46,660 bases of DNA from Actinomyces oris (lineage in GTDB: Bacteria; Actinomycetota; Actinomycetes; Actinomycetales; Actinomycetaceae): assembly GCF_001929375.1 (NCBI RefSeq), contig NZ_MSGO01000013.1:1-46660 (forward strand). The letters run 5' to 3'. Made by a program: the position numbers and the translations under genes. Below the pieces are notes generated by a model. That model was not told the origin of the DNA, did not search any database, and worked only from the letters and a program-made list of their open reading frames with translations. Of this stretch, positions 1-8,397 are shown piece after piece (position 1 is the stretch's first letter; each line of letters opens with the position of its first letter).

Positions 1-59
1 GGTGGCGGCACCGCCGTCGTCAGATGCTGTTCAGCAGGCCATCGGCCCACTGATACGTG

Positions 60-440
60 TCAGGCCTTGGGGGCGTTGACGTCCTCGGGGAGGGCCTTGC
101 GGGCCACCTCCACAAGGGCCTTGAAGCCCGCGGGCTCGTTGACGGCCAGCTCGGCGAGCATGCGGCGGTCGATCTCCACGCCGGCCAGGCCAAGACCCTG
201 GATGAAGCGGTTGTAGGTCAGGCCCTCGGCGCGGGCGGCAGCATTGATGCGCTGGATCCACAGGCGACGGAAGTCGCCCTTACGGGCGCGACGGTCACGG
301 AACGCGTAGACGCCGGAGTGGGTGACCTGCTCCTTGGCCTTGCGGTAGAGGCGCGAGCGCTGGCCGCGGTAGCCCGAGGCCTTCTCGAGAACGGAACGAC
401 GCTTCTTCTGGGCGTTAACAGCCCGCTTCACACGTGCCAT
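60..440 (-). CDS. rplT: 50S ribosomal protein L20
   Basis: Structural protein of the large ribosomal subunit that binds 23S rRNA early in assembly. The 126-residue product has the normal family length. It shows the basic N-terminal helix beginning [10 protein letters not shown] and the conserved stretch around [20 protein letters not shown] near residues 50-65. It is the last gene of the infC-rpmI-rplT cluster and starts 27 nt downstream of rpmI on the same strand. In many bacteria L20 represses its own operon by binding the leader or rpmI region. No classical L20 leader motif could be confirmed by eye here. Confidence 0.98.
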   Translation of the reverse strand: MARVKRAVNAQKKRRSVLEKASGYRGQRSRLYRKAKEQVTHSGVYAFRDRRARKGDFRRLWIQRINAAARAEGLTYNRFIQGLGLAGVEIDRRMLAELAVNEPAGFKALVEVARKALPEDVNAPKA

Positions 441-467
441 GGTGAGACTCCTTGGTGGGTTGGGCGG

Positions 468-662
468 TCAGCGACCGAGCAGCTTCTTGACCTGGCGGAC
501 GTCGGCCGGGGCGACCGGCTGGTCCTGGGACAGCTTGCGCTTGCGGCGGGAGGACTTGACCTCCAGCAGGTGGCGCTTGTTGGCCTGCTCGCGCATGAGC
601 TTGCCGCTGCCGGTGACCCGGAAGCGCTTCTTGGCACCGGAGTGCGTCTTGTTCTTCGGCAT
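468..662 (-). CDS. rpmI: 50S ribosomal protein L35
   Basis: Small basic protein of the large ribosomal subunit, 64 residues, which is the standard length. It begins [21 protein letters not shown], the conserved L35 start, and contains the [12 protein letters not shown] segment. A GAGGAAA Shine-Dalgarno lies 7 nt before the ATG. It sits between infC (about 120 nt upstream) and rplT (27 nt downstream), the usual bacterial order, so the three are very probably co-transcribed. Confidence 0.97.
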   Translation of the reverse strand: MPKNKTHSGAKKRFRVTGSGKLMREQANKRHLLEVKSSRRKRKLSQDQPVAPADVRQVKKLLGR

Positions 663-785
663 GGGTAATTTCCTCTTCTCGGTCCCTGGCAGACCAGTGG
701 TCGCCGGGACTGCGGACCCCGCTCACGGTGGCGAGGGGGTGGGTCGGTGGTGTCAGGTGAGTGTCGAGTGCGCCCTCGGGCGCTC

Positions 786-1427
786 TCAGGCGTTCTCGCT
801 GGCAGGTCCCCCGTCCGAGGGCTTGGCGCCCTTGGGTGCTCGGCCCGCGTGCTTCTCGGCACGGCGGGCGGCGCGGGCCTCCTCGCGACGGCGCCGCTGG
901 TCGGACTTGACCTCGGCCTTCTTACGGACCGGAGCCAGGACCATGACCATGTTGCGGCCGTCCTGACGGGGGTGGGACTCGATGGTGCCCAGCTCGGCCA
1001 TCTCCTCGGCCAGGCCCTGCAGGAGCCTGATCCCGAGCTCGGGCCGGGACTGCTCGCGGCCACGGAAGCGGACGATGCACTTGACCTTGTCCCCGCCCTT
1101 GAGGAATCGCTCGACGTGACCGCGCTTGGTGGCGTAGTCGTGCTCATCGATCTTGGGGCGGAACTGGATCTCCTTGAGCTGGGTGTTTGCCTGGTTGCGT
1201 CGCGCGTCGCGCGCCTTCATGGCCGACTCGTACTTGAACTTGCCGTAGTCCATGAGCTTGCACACCGGGGGGCGGGCGTCGGGGGCCACCTCGACCAGGT
1301 CGAGATCGGCCTCCTCAGCCAGACGCAGGGCGTCCTCCACGCGGACAACGCCGACCTGCTCTCCGCTGGGGCCGACGAGACGCACTTCGGGAACGCGGAT
1401 CCGTTCGTTGATACGGGGCTCGCTGAT
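786..1427 (-). CDS. infC: Translation initiation factor IF-3 (AUC start)
   Basis: IF-3 binds the 30S subunit, prevents premature 50S joining and discriminates against non-canonical start codons. The product has 213 residues when started at ATC (1427-1425). It begins [19 protein letters not shown], the typical actinobacterial N terminus, followed by the linker and the C-terminal domain with [11 protein letters not shown] and [12 protein letters not shown]. The reading frame is closed upstream by TGA at 1439-1437. The only start that keeps the conserved N terminus is therefore the ATC, with GAGGA six nt before it. A GTG at 1385 would remove 14 conserved residues. Rare AUU/AUC starts are a known IF-3 autoregulatory device. 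The tail after about residue 165 is a long Arg/Ala-rich extension. Confidence 0.95.
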   Translation of the reverse strand: MSEPRINERIRVPEVRLVGPSGEQVGVVRVEDALRLAEEADLDLVEVAPDARPPVCKLMDYGKFKYESAMKARDARRNQANTQLKEIQFRPKIDEHDYATKRGHVERFLKGGDKVKCIVRFRGREQSRPELGIRLLQGLAEEMAELGTIESHPRQDGRNMVMVLAPVRKKAEVKSDQRRRREEARAARRAEKHAGRAPKGAKPSDGGPASENA

Positions 1428-1471
1428 GTCGGTTCCTCACTCTGAGTCACGGATGGTTGCGGAACGAGGAA

Positions 1472-1505
1472 AGGCCCCCGTTCCTGCCGCGCAGGTCGGA
1501 GGCCT
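1472..1505 (-). promoter_or_regulatory. Hairpin in the infC 5' leader
   Basis: Read on the minus strand, AGGCCTCC (1505-1498) can pair with GGGGGCCT (1479-1472), allowing one G-U pair. Inside it CCTGC and GCAGG form a second perfect stem around a GCG loop. The structure ends 45 nt before the infC AUC codon and is followed by a short pyrimidine-rich stretch. It could be an attenuator or a translational control element. The function is inferred from position only. Confidence 0.4.
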
Positions 1506-1619
1506 CGTGATGAGCGCGTTCTCCGCGCGGCCGTGGCCGAGCAGGGACCGCGAAGGGCTTGTCACCCTCGCATGAACCCGATTCCCGAAAGGAACCCAGG
1601 TGGGATCGCTCCGCTTGCG

Positions 1620-1640
1620 CACCGGGGCGAACCCCGGGTG
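1620..1640 (-). terminator. GC-rich hairpin with UUCG loop upstream of infC
   Basis: On the minus strand this reads CACC-C-GGGG, TTCG, CCCC-GGTG: an eight-pair stem with one bulged C and a stable UUCG tetraloop. It lies in the 321-nt gene-free stretch between the broken ABC permease and infC. It could end transcription from the ABC genes or form part of the infC leader. No U-tract follows. Apart from this and the hairpin at 1472-1505, no coding signal was seen in 1428-1748. Confidence 0.35.
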
Positions 1641-1748
1641 GTCAGTGAGAAATGCTACCAGCACACGGGCTCACTCTCCCACTGCACCCTCGCCCTATTG
1701 GCGTGAATCCTCCCACGTATGAGGCGGATTCTGAGGCGAGGCAGGCCG

Positions 1749-3181
1749 TCAGGAGGCCCGGCGGTTCGTGCGGGCTCCCCACACGACGGCGACGATGCCG
1801 GCGGCGGCCTGGATCCCGAGCAGCGCCGCCCCGGCCCAGGCCCAGCCGCTCACCAGGGCCAGGGCGACCACGATTGCCAGCCCCTTCCAGGCGGCCGCAG
1901 CCCCGAGGGCCGCCATGGCCGGGACCAGGCTCAGCAGGGACCACGTGCTCATGAGAACGGCCGGCACCAGCAGGTGCCCCATGCGCACTACCCAGGACGC
2001 CACCGGCCAGGAGGCGTCAGGACCGCCGTCGAACCAGGCCTGGCGCGCAGGCTCGGCAACGACCAGGGTCGCGATCCAGCCTCCGATGAGATAGCCGACG
2101 GCGCGCAGGGGGTCGCCGACGGCCCCGGACAGGAGCGGCAGCACCGCGACGGCCAGCCCGGCCCCCATCTGAAGCAGGCGCCGGCGCTGGCGGCGCAGCA
2201 GGAGCCAGTCCGCCTGAGCCACTCCTATCAGCACCCCGAGGGGGCGGGGCAGTCGGCTCCCGATCCACGCCGCCCACAGCGGTGAAGGTCTCACGGGCCG
2301 GGTGGGATCCGGGGAGAGCAGCCGTCCCAGGACCCTGGTGTCCAGCGACAGCAGTGAGACGTGCGCGCCGAAGGACCGCGCGACAACGGCCAGCAGTGCG
2401 GCATCATGCACCTGCCCCAGGCTGCCCCTGGCCCGCCTCCATTCCATGACGGCCAGGGCGGCCAGCACCCCGGCCAGGAGGGCGACCGCCGTGTTCCCGA
2501 GCAGGGAGCGCGGGAAGGGAAGCGCCGCACCGGCCAGGCATGCAGCGACCCCCGCCAGGATGAGACGGCGCCGCAGCGGATCGACACCGCGGCCAAGGAT
2601 CTGGGCCTTGATGAGCTCGGTGAGCACCAGGCAGGTCCCGGCCGACATCAGGACCGGCCACGCCGCGGCGGCGCCCCACAGCCGCCTCCGGCCGCCAACG
2701 CCGGGAGCACGCCCGCCGTGGCTCCCACGGTGGCCGCGATGAGGTACTCGACGCGGGCCACCGGCGCCAGGAGACTGGCCCGGTCCCCGGGTATGGGCAG
2801 CCACCAGGCGGCCTCGTGAGGGCGCAGGAAGAGCGGGCCGAGCCGGCCGAGTGAACCGACGCCGACCGCCGCCAGCAGCATGAGCAGCGCCAGGACCTGC
2901 CACCCGAGATCGAGACCCGCTGTTGCGAAGCCGCCGAGCGCACCGGTCCCAACTGAGCCAGGCTGGGCCACGACCAGCCGGCGCAGGTAGGGGGCCAGGA
3001 TCGTCCCGGCGATGATGATCGTCAGGAGCGTGGAGTAGACGTCCCCCACGAGCGCCCAGACACCGCGGCGGTGCCGTCGGGTACGGCGCCTCACCCAGCT
3101 GCGCAGCGCAGCCCCGTCAGGAAACACCGTCTTGTCCGGGGTCGTGGACAGGGGCTGCTCCTCCCGGCCGCCCGGCAGCAT
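1749..3181 (-). pseudogene. ABC-2-like membrane permease, frameshifted
   Basis: Predicted multi-pass inner-membrane partner of the ATPase encoded just upstream. The N-terminal part (3181 to about 2690) starts MLPGGREEQ and runs through several hydrophobic segments to GVLPALAAGG. The same protein then continues in the next frame, from RRRLWGAAAAWPVLMSAG to the stop at 1749, with many more membrane segments. The shift is near 2685-2700 and corresponds to one missing base in a GC-rich run. Restored, the protein would have roughly 475 residues. The ATG overlaps the ATPase stop (TGATG), so the two genes were translationally coupled. It resembles the uncharacterised permeases found beside such ATPases in Actinobacteria; the substrate is unknown. 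A sequencing error cannot be excluded. Confidence 0.75.
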
Positions 3182-3967
3182 CACCTCAGCCCCTCCTCAA
3201 TGGCGCGCACGCCGTCATCCACACTGAGCACTCGGGTGTCGCGTCCGACGAGGAGCACGTCGGTGGCCGCCTCCTCAACGATCTCCGGGTCGTGGGAGAC
3301 CATGAGCACTCCCCCACCGGCCTCACGCTCCTCGACGAGCATGTCGGCCAGGAGCAGGCGGGTCACCCGGTCCAGGCGCTGCTCGGGCTCGTCGAGGACC
3401 AGCAGCCTGCGGGGCCGGACCAGGACCGATGCCAGTGCCAGTCGGCGCCGTTGTCCCGAGGAGAGCTCCTCGGGCAGGTGCCCCGCGAGCCGTCGCAGCT
3501 CCAGGTCCTCCAGCAGGTCCCTGACCCGGTCGTCGGCCTCGACGACGCCGTGCCCGAAGCAGACCATCCGCAGGTGCTCGGCGACGGTCAGGGTGGGGAA
3601 GAAGGACTCCTGCCCCAGGTCCGTGGCGAGGGCGGCGCGCTGGGCGCCTGAGCGGGGGTCCGGGACGTGTCCGGGTACGTGGACCCGCCCCGCCAGCGGG
3701 CGCAGCAGCCCGCAGCAGGTACGCAGGATCGTCGACTTGCCGGCCCCGTTGACTCCGACCAGGGCCAGCACCTGGCCGAAGCAGGTCGAAGGTCGCCGGG
3801 GCGCAGACCGGCTGGTCGCTGTATCCGACACTGAGGTCGCGGGCGCTCACCAGTGGCTCTCGGCTCGCCACCGGGGGCAGGGTGCCACCGGTGAAATCAT
3901 GCCGGTTACCGGGCATTGGTTCAGGGCCCGACTGAGATGCGGCTGAGGTGGTCGACATCGCGCTCAT
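3181..3967 (-). pseudogene. ABC transporter ATP-binding protein, frameshifted
   Basis: ATPase subunit that would energise the neighbouring permease. The first frame (3967 to about 3780) carries the N terminus with PLVSARDLSVGYSDQPV. The next frame carries Walker A GVNGAGKST, the signature LSSGQ, a Walker B region ending LLVLDEPEQRLD and the switch histidine in MVSHD. The two parts join near 3775-3785 at FDLL/GQVLALVG, where one base has been gained (or two lost). All ATPase motifs lie in the downstream part, which has no obvious good start of its own. The gene overlaps the permease start. With the second frameshift next door, this suggests that the transporter has been inactivated recently. 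Confidence 0.8.
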
Positions 3968-4033
3968 CGGTACTATTCCAGCACACGTTTTCTCAGTGGC
4001 CTGGTCGAATCGGAGGGCTTACGCTCGGCAGTC

Positions 4034-4351
4034 ATGGATTGGAACAGCGTGAGGACCCCGGACCCGAATGACGCATCCGACGGCGATTCCACTCTCTCCC
4101 GTGAGGCCGGAACCGACTGGAGCACCACGAGGGATCCGGGCCCCGGCCGGGTGACGGTCTCGACCCGGGATCTCGCCCAGATCCGTGCGATCACAGAGGC
4201 CTGCGCCCGGATCGCCCAGAGAGACGAACGCCCCCAGGACGCCCAGGCCCTGCGCGCGGTCGTTGCCCGCTTCGACCAGGTGGCCGGGCCGTTGGAGGAC
4301 CACTACGGACAGGTCGGGCAGTGGGAGGCCCTGATCCTGGGGCGCCCCTGA
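4034..4351 (+). CDS. Small hypothetical protein
   Basis: 105-residue product of unknown function. The N-terminal 40 residues are polar and probably disordered. From about residue 40 (RVTVSTRDLAQIRAITEAC) to the end the protein looks helical and amphipathic, with GPLEDHYGQVGQWEALILGRP at the C terminus. There is no signal peptide or membrane segment. It is divergent from the ABC genes and convergent with the SseB-family gene, whose end is 22 nt away. A competing minus-strand frame (4019-4528) overlaps sseB and lacks recognisable features. The call rests on codon bias and position only. Confidence 0.5.
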   Translation: MDWNSVRTPDPNDASDGDSTLSREAGTDWSTTRDPGPGRVTVSTRDLAQIRAITEACARIAQRDERPQDAQALRAVVARFDQVAGPLEDHYGQVGQWEALILGRP

Positions 4352-4373
4352 GACCGGGTTCCGGCTGCTCGGA

Positions 4374-5231
4374 TCAGGCGGGAAGCGGGCACAGCTCCAC
4401 GGTGTCGATGAGGTCGCCCCAGGCCGGGTTGACCATGACGTGCTGGCAGCCCTCCAGGCTCCGGGCCACGGCGGCGCGACCGCCTGCGGCGTCGATGCGG
4501 ATGAAGACCCGCAGCTCGGCTCCCTCACCGGGTCCGAAGGCCACGCCGGTGACGCCGTCGACCTCCTGGAGCTGGGCGCGCACCTCGGCCTGAACCGGCT
4601 CGTTGCGCCATGAGGGCACCCATGCCTCTCCCCCGCTCAGGGCCACGACGGCGGGGCGCGGCAGGCGCAGGTCCCGGCTACCGGGGTCGAGCACCCACAG
4701 ATGGTCGGTGGTCAGGCAGGCGACCTGGGCCGCTCGCTGGGGCGAGACGGGCACGGGGCGCACGTCACTGCGCCACCGGCTCATCGCCTCGGCGCTGGTG
4801 AACACCGGCAGGGCGATGTGCCCGTCGGGCAGGCTCACCGCCAGGGTCGCCGCGTCCTGGCAGGCGTCGGCGGTATGCACCTCGTGAGCCGGAGCCTGCG
4901 GTGCACCATCGCCCGACGGGCCCTGCGGCAGGCTCACGGACTGCGCTCGGCTCCCCTCCGGGCGTCCGGGAAGGGCGTGGGCGGCCACGGGAACGATCAG
5001 CCGGCCACCGACGAGGACCGCCCACAGCTCATCGAGGTACTGATGACGCGGCAGGTCCACGGCCTCCAGCGCCTTGCGCACCTCCGGACTGATCGAGCCG
5101 TCGTCGTCGGCGAAGGGGGCCGGCGCTGCCAGAAGACGCTCCAGCTTGGCCCTCGCGGCCATGGCAGCAGCCACCTGGGGCGCCGCCTCGGGCCGCGGAC
5201 TCGGCAGCGGGTGATCCGAAGACGTGCTCAT
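4374..5231 (-). CDS. SseB family protein
   Basis: 285-residue cytoplasmic protein with an SseB-type N-terminal region (ELWAVLVGGRLIVPVAAHA, then LPDGHIALPVFTSAEAMSRW, about residues 65-170) and an SseB C-terminal-like region (EAWVPSWRNEPVQAEVRAQLQ to the end). Enterobacterial SseB is known for enhanced serine sensitivity, but the biochemical role of the family is not established. An insert rich in Pro, Ser and Gly separates the two halves of the first domain. The start was set at ATG 5231, which has GGTGAG four nt upstream; a GTG at 5240 is possible. It is divergent from the lipid operon, with a palindrome in the shared intergenic region. Confidence 0.75.
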   Translation of the reverse strand: MSTSSDHPLPSPRPEAAPQVAAAMAARAKLERLLAAPAPFADDDGSISPEVRKALEAVDLPRHQYLDELWAVLVGGRLIVPVAAHALPGRPEGSRAQSVSLPQGPSGDGAPQAPAHEVHTADACQDAATLAVSLPDGHIALPVFTSAEAMSRWRSDVRPVPVSPQRAAQVACLTTDHLWVLDPGSRDLRLPRPAVVALSGGEAWVPSWRNEPVQAEVRAQLQEVDGVTGVAFGPGEGAELRVFIRIDAAGGRAAVARSLEGCQHVMVNPAWGDLIDTVELCPLPA

Positions 5232-5257
5232 AGCACTCACCGTAGCGCGTCCGAGTC

Positions 5258-5275
5258 CTGGGGATTACTCCCCAG
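5258..5275. promoter_or_regulatory. Perfect palindrome between sseB-like gene and lipid operon
   Basis: CTGGGGA and TCCCCAG form a perfect 7-bp inverted repeat around a TTAC spacer. It lies in the roughly 100-nt divergent intergenic region, 27 nt from the SseB-family start and 55 nt from the phosphatidyltransferase start. This is a plausible operator for a dimeric repressor or an mRNA hairpin. No regulator gene is adjacent, so the role is inferred. Confidence 0.35.
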
Positions 5276-5329
5276 AACCTTCCGGACCAATCACTCACCT
5301 TCGAGAACTCGGCTCGATAACCTGTTGCG

Positions 5330-6028
5330 GTGGTATCGCTCTACTCGTTGAAGTACTGGTACACCCGCCGGTTGGGGGTCATCATCCAGGCGTCAGTGCG
5401 CCGTGGCATCTCCCCGGACGTGTGGACCGCCGTCGGCGTCATCGCCGCCGCGCTGGGCTGCGGGGCACTGGTCATGGGCTGGTGGCTTCTGGCATTCATC
5501 CTGCTGGCCGCCCGGCTCGGGGGCGCGAACCTGGACGGTGCAGTGGCTAGGGCGCGAGGCGTATCGAGACCTTTCGGCTTCGTCCTCAACGAGATCGGGG
5601 ACCGGCTCTCCGACCTGTTCATCATGGCCGGCCTGGTGGGCCTCGCCCTGCGCACCGGTTCATCGACCACCACGGTCTACCTGACCCTGATCGCTCTGGC
5701 GGCGGCAACGCTACCGACCTTCATCTCCCTGGCCGCCGCCGGTGCTGGCGCCGCGAGGCTCAACGGTGGTCCGTTCGGTAAGACCGAGCGGTGCCTGGCG
5801 GCGGTCGTGGCGGCTGCCCTCCCCCAGTACCTGGCGATCATCGCCTGGATCATCATCATGGGCTCTGCGGTGACGGCCTGCGTACGGCTGGCGCGCACCG
5901 CCACCGCGCTCGCCGGACGCACCGGCCCGGCCATGGCCGACACCATGGCCCCGCCGCCACCGCAGGACATCAGCCGTATAGGCCGCAGTGTCCGTGAGGA
6001 CGAGGCCGCCCCGGGGGCCCAGTCGTGA
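5330..6028 (+). CDS. CDP-alcohol phosphatidyltransferase family protein (divergent active site)
   Basis: 232-residue integral membrane protein of the family that transfers a phosphatidyl group from CDP-diacylglycerol to an alcohol. The family motif Dxx-DGxxAR-x8-GxxxDxxxD is recognisable at about residues 68-96 as ANLDGAVAR...GFVLNEIGDRLSD. The first Asp is Ala and the third is Asn; the second and fourth are kept. Hydrophobic helices cover most of the rest. The GTG start has no strong ribosome-binding site. The stop overlaps the next gene's start (GTGA), so it is coupled to the CdsA-like protein. The head-group substrate cannot be predicted, and the two substitutions suggest altered metal binding or a changed reaction. 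Confidence 0.8.
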   Translation: MVSLYSLKYWYTRRLGVIIQASVRRGISPDVWTAVGVIAAALGCGALVMGWWLLAFILLAARLGGANLDGAVARARGVSRPFGFVLNEIGDRLSDLFIMAGLVGLALRTGSSTTTVYLTLIALAAATLPTFISLAAAGAGAARLNGGPFGKTERCLAAVVAAALPQYLAIIAWIIIMGSAVTACVRLARTATALAGRTGPAMADTMAPPPPQDISRIGRSVREDEAAPGAQS

Positions 6029-6960
6029 CCACCGGGATCAGCGCCTGGGCGGGTCATGAGGCGGACGGCGGAGTGATCGACTGGATCGTGGGCGGCAGCC
6101 GCTCGTGGACCGTGACCGTTCCCGGGCCGGGGTGGGTCCTCACGGGTCGAGCAGTGTTCCTCGCGGCCACGGCCGTGGCGATCCTGCTCCTGGCCGGTAT
6201 CGGTGTGGCTCTGTCCCGTAAGGCGGAGCTGCACCGCCGCTGGACCACGTGGGCCATCATCATCCCGGCGGTCGGTATCCCTATCTGGGTCGGACGGGGG
6301 ACGACGGCGCTGCTCGCCACCGCCCTCGGGCTGCAGTCGGTTCGTGAGCTCTCCCGGCTCACTCGGCTGCCCAGGGCGGAGACCCTGATGCTGGCGTCAC
6401 TGGCGGTGATCTATCCGTTGGCCGCCTGGCTGCGACCGGACCTCATGGCGCTCGCTCCGCTCACGGTGCTCGTGTGCGCCGTGCCCGCCGTCCTGTCCGG
6501 CGACGTCGAGCACGGTCTGAGAAGGGCGACGATCGCCGGTTTCGCCTCGATCTGGATTCCCTGGTCCCTGGCGCACCTCGTGGTGCTGTGGCACGACGCG
6601 TTCCTCATCGCCTTCGCGGCCGCGGCCGCCGATGTGGCCGCGTGGGCCGGCGGGACCTTCCTGCGCCCAATGGCCTGGGCGCGACGTCCACTGTCCCCCT
6701 TGTCCCCGAACAAGACGCTCGGTGGACTGGCGGGGGCCGTCATCGGGGCCGCCCTCATTCTCACCCTGCTGGGCCACATCACGCCCGGTCTGGTGATCGC
6801 CGTCGGTCTGGGCGGCGTCCTGGGAGACCTGCTGGAGTCTCTCGTCAAGCGCACCGCCGGAGTCAAGGACGCCGGTGCCTGGCTGCCCGGGTTCGGGGGT
6901 CTCCTGGACCGCGTCGACTCCCTGCTCCTGGTCCTGCCTCTGGCCGCCGTCCTGGGGTGA
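6025..6960 (+). CDS. CdsA-like phosphatidate cytidylyltransferase
   Basis: 311-residue polytopic membrane protein expected to make CDP-diacylglycerol from phosphatidate and CTP. The C-terminal CDP-DAG synthase signature is nearly complete at about residues 272-302: SLVKRTAGVKD followed by GAWLPGFGGLLDRVD. The one deviation is Phe for the usual His in the PGHGG segment. Eight or so hydrophobic helices precede it, and the charged loop near SPLSPNKTLGG is also typical. It overlaps the upstream phosphatidyltransferase by 4 nt and is followed 97 nt later by an acyltransferase. The three genes cover successive steps of phospholipid synthesis and resemble the ynbABC arrangement of E. coli. This may be an accessory enzyme rather than the housekeeping cdsA. 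Confidence 0.88.
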   Translation: MTTGISAWAGHEADGGVIDWIVGGSRSWTVTVPGPGWVLTGRAVFLAATAVAILLLAGIGVALSRKAELHRRWTTWAIIIPAVGIPIWVGRGTTALLATALGLQSVRELSRLTRLPRAETLMLASLAVIYPLAAWLRPDLMALAPLTVLVCAVPAVLSGDVEHGLRRATIAGFASIWIPWSLAHLVVLWHDAFLIAFAAAAADVAAWAGGTFLRPMAWARRPLSPLSPNKTLGGLAGAVIGAALILTLLGHITPGLVIAVGLGGVLGDLLESLVKRTAGVKDAGAWLPGFGGLLDRVDSLLLVLPLAAVLG

Positions 6961-7057
6961 GTGGGCCGGCTCTCCGACGTCCCGCCCCAGCGCCCCCGTC
7001 CCTCCGACTCCGAGTCGTCTCCTCCATCGCCTGCACAGCCCACGGAAAGGTAGCCCG

Positions 7058-8350
7058 ATGCCCCTTCAGATCCCCTCGGTTCCAGGTCCGGCCGAGATCG
7101 CCTCGGCGGGACGCCGCCTGCGATCGATTGTGCGAACGCCCCAGAAGGTCACCTGGCGCGCGGTACTGCGTCAGCGTTTCTGGTCCGCCGTCATCGCTCC
7201 GTTCGGGGGCGTGCGGGTCGAGGGCGAGTTCGAGGCCGACGGCCCCTACGTCGTCGTCGCCAACCATGGCTCCCATGCGGACACGATCGCGATGATGAGC
7301 GCCTCCCCGACCCTCATGCGGGTGGTCACGGTCGCTGCCCAGGACTACTGGTTCACCCGTCGCTCTCGTCGCCTCGTGGCCAGGGGGCTGCTGGGTGCCT
7401 ACCCGGTGCGGCGCGACGGCGAGGGCGCCTATGAGGAGCTGCGGGGAACGCTGGCCAACCGGGTGGCCGAGTCGATGAGCATTCTCATCTTCCCCGAGGG
7501 CACCCGCTCCACTGACGGCAGGATGAGCCGTTTCCACTCCGGGGCCGCCAGGCTCGCACGAGACTTCGGGATCCCCGTGCTACCGGTCGCGCTGGTGGGG
7601 ACGCGAGAGATGATGCCGAAGAAGGGCGGCCTGCCCCGTTACTCCCCCGTCGAGGTCCGTGTCGGCGAGCCGATCGCCCCCAGCGACGACGTGGAGGGCG
7701 TCAGCGACCTGGCCCGCGAGCAGATCGAGGAGATGCTCCAGCGCCCCCGCAGACCCGCGCCGGTCTCAGACGTCTTCACCGTCCTGCACACCGCGATGGA
7801 GGGCGGCCGCGGAGACGCCGTGATGTTCGTCTGGGGCATGGCCGAGGCCATCTCCTTCCCGATCATGGCGGAGATGAGCCAGGTGTGGCTGGGGCTGACC
7901 CACCCTGAGCGGATGTGGCGTCGGGCGGCGATGGTCGTGGCGGGCTCGGTCACCGGAGTGGCGGTCACGCACCTGCTGACCCGGGGCGGACACCAGCCTC
8001 CCGCGCCGTGGACCACACCGCGGATGAGGACGGCGACATCCCGTTACCTGAGCCAGGGCCCCCGCGGGTACTGGAAGCAGGCACTGACCGGGATCCCGGT
8101 GAAGCTCTTCGCCGCCGAGTCCGGGCGCCGCGACCTGCCTCTGCCCTCAGTCGTCATTCACGCGGCCGGCGAGCGTGCCGCGCGCATGGCGGCCTCCACC
8201 GCCATCGTCAAGACACTGAGCAAGCCACTGGGACCGATCACCCGGCAGCACTACGGCCCTTACCTGGCGGCCACCGGCGTCGTCTTCGCCACCGCGCTTC
8301 GAGGCGTCATCAGGCACTGGCAGCGCCCGAAGCGTCCTGGACGTCCATAG
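7058..8350 (+). CDS. PlsC-like acyltransferase with C-terminal membrane domain
   Basis: 430-residue protein. Residues 40-225 form a 1-acyl-glycerol-3-phosphate-type acyltransferase domain with the catalytic NHGSHAD (69-75) and the FPEGTRS block (145-151), which bind the acyl donor and phosphate. Residues from about 238 to the end form an unusual extra domain with hydrophobic segments (AVMFVWGMAEAISFPIMAEM, later MVVAGSVTGVAVTHLL and a GIPVKLF motif). Its pattern recalls YqaA-like small membrane proteins, which is an inference. The ATG at 7058 has GGAAAGG seven nt upstream; the frame is open further upstream but only inside the CdsA-like gene. It is the last gene of the lipid operon. It probably esterifies a lysophosphatidate or related lipid at the membrane. 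Confidence 0.85.
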   Translation: MPLQIPSVPGPAEIASAGRRLRSIVRTPQKVTWRAVLRQRFWSAVIAPFGGVRVEGEFEADGPYVVVANHGSHADTIAMMSASPTLMRVVTVAAQDYWFTRRSRRLVARGLLGAYPVRRDGEGAYEELRGTLANRVAESMSILIFPEGTRSTDGRMSRFHSGAARLARDFGIPVLPVALVGTREMMPKKGGLPRYSPVEVRVGEPIAPSDDVEGVSDLAREQIEEMLQRPRRPAPVSDVFTVLHTAMEGGRGDAVMFVWGMAEAISFPIMAEMSQVWLGLTHPERMWRRAAMVVAGSVTGVAVTHLLTRGGHQPPAPWTTPRMRTATSRYLSQGPRGYWKQALTGIPVKLFAAESGRRDLPLPSVVIHAAGERAARMAASTAIVKTLSKPLGPITRQHYGPYLAATGVVFATALRGVIRHWQRPKRPGRP

Positions 8351-8397
8351 TCACCCGCGTAGCAGCCGCCGAGCGGTCGGGCGACGTCGGGCAGAGG

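Noticed and set aside
1620-1640. Possible tRNA T-arm (GGGGTTCGCCCC on the minus strand)
   Set aside because: The loop has four bases, not seven, and no acceptor, D or anticodon arms can be drawn nearby.
4019-4528. Minus-strand frame overlapping the small hypothetical gene and the end of the SseB-family gene
   Set aside because: It overlaps the end of the SseB-family gene and has no recognisable motif; the plus-strand frame looks more protein-like.
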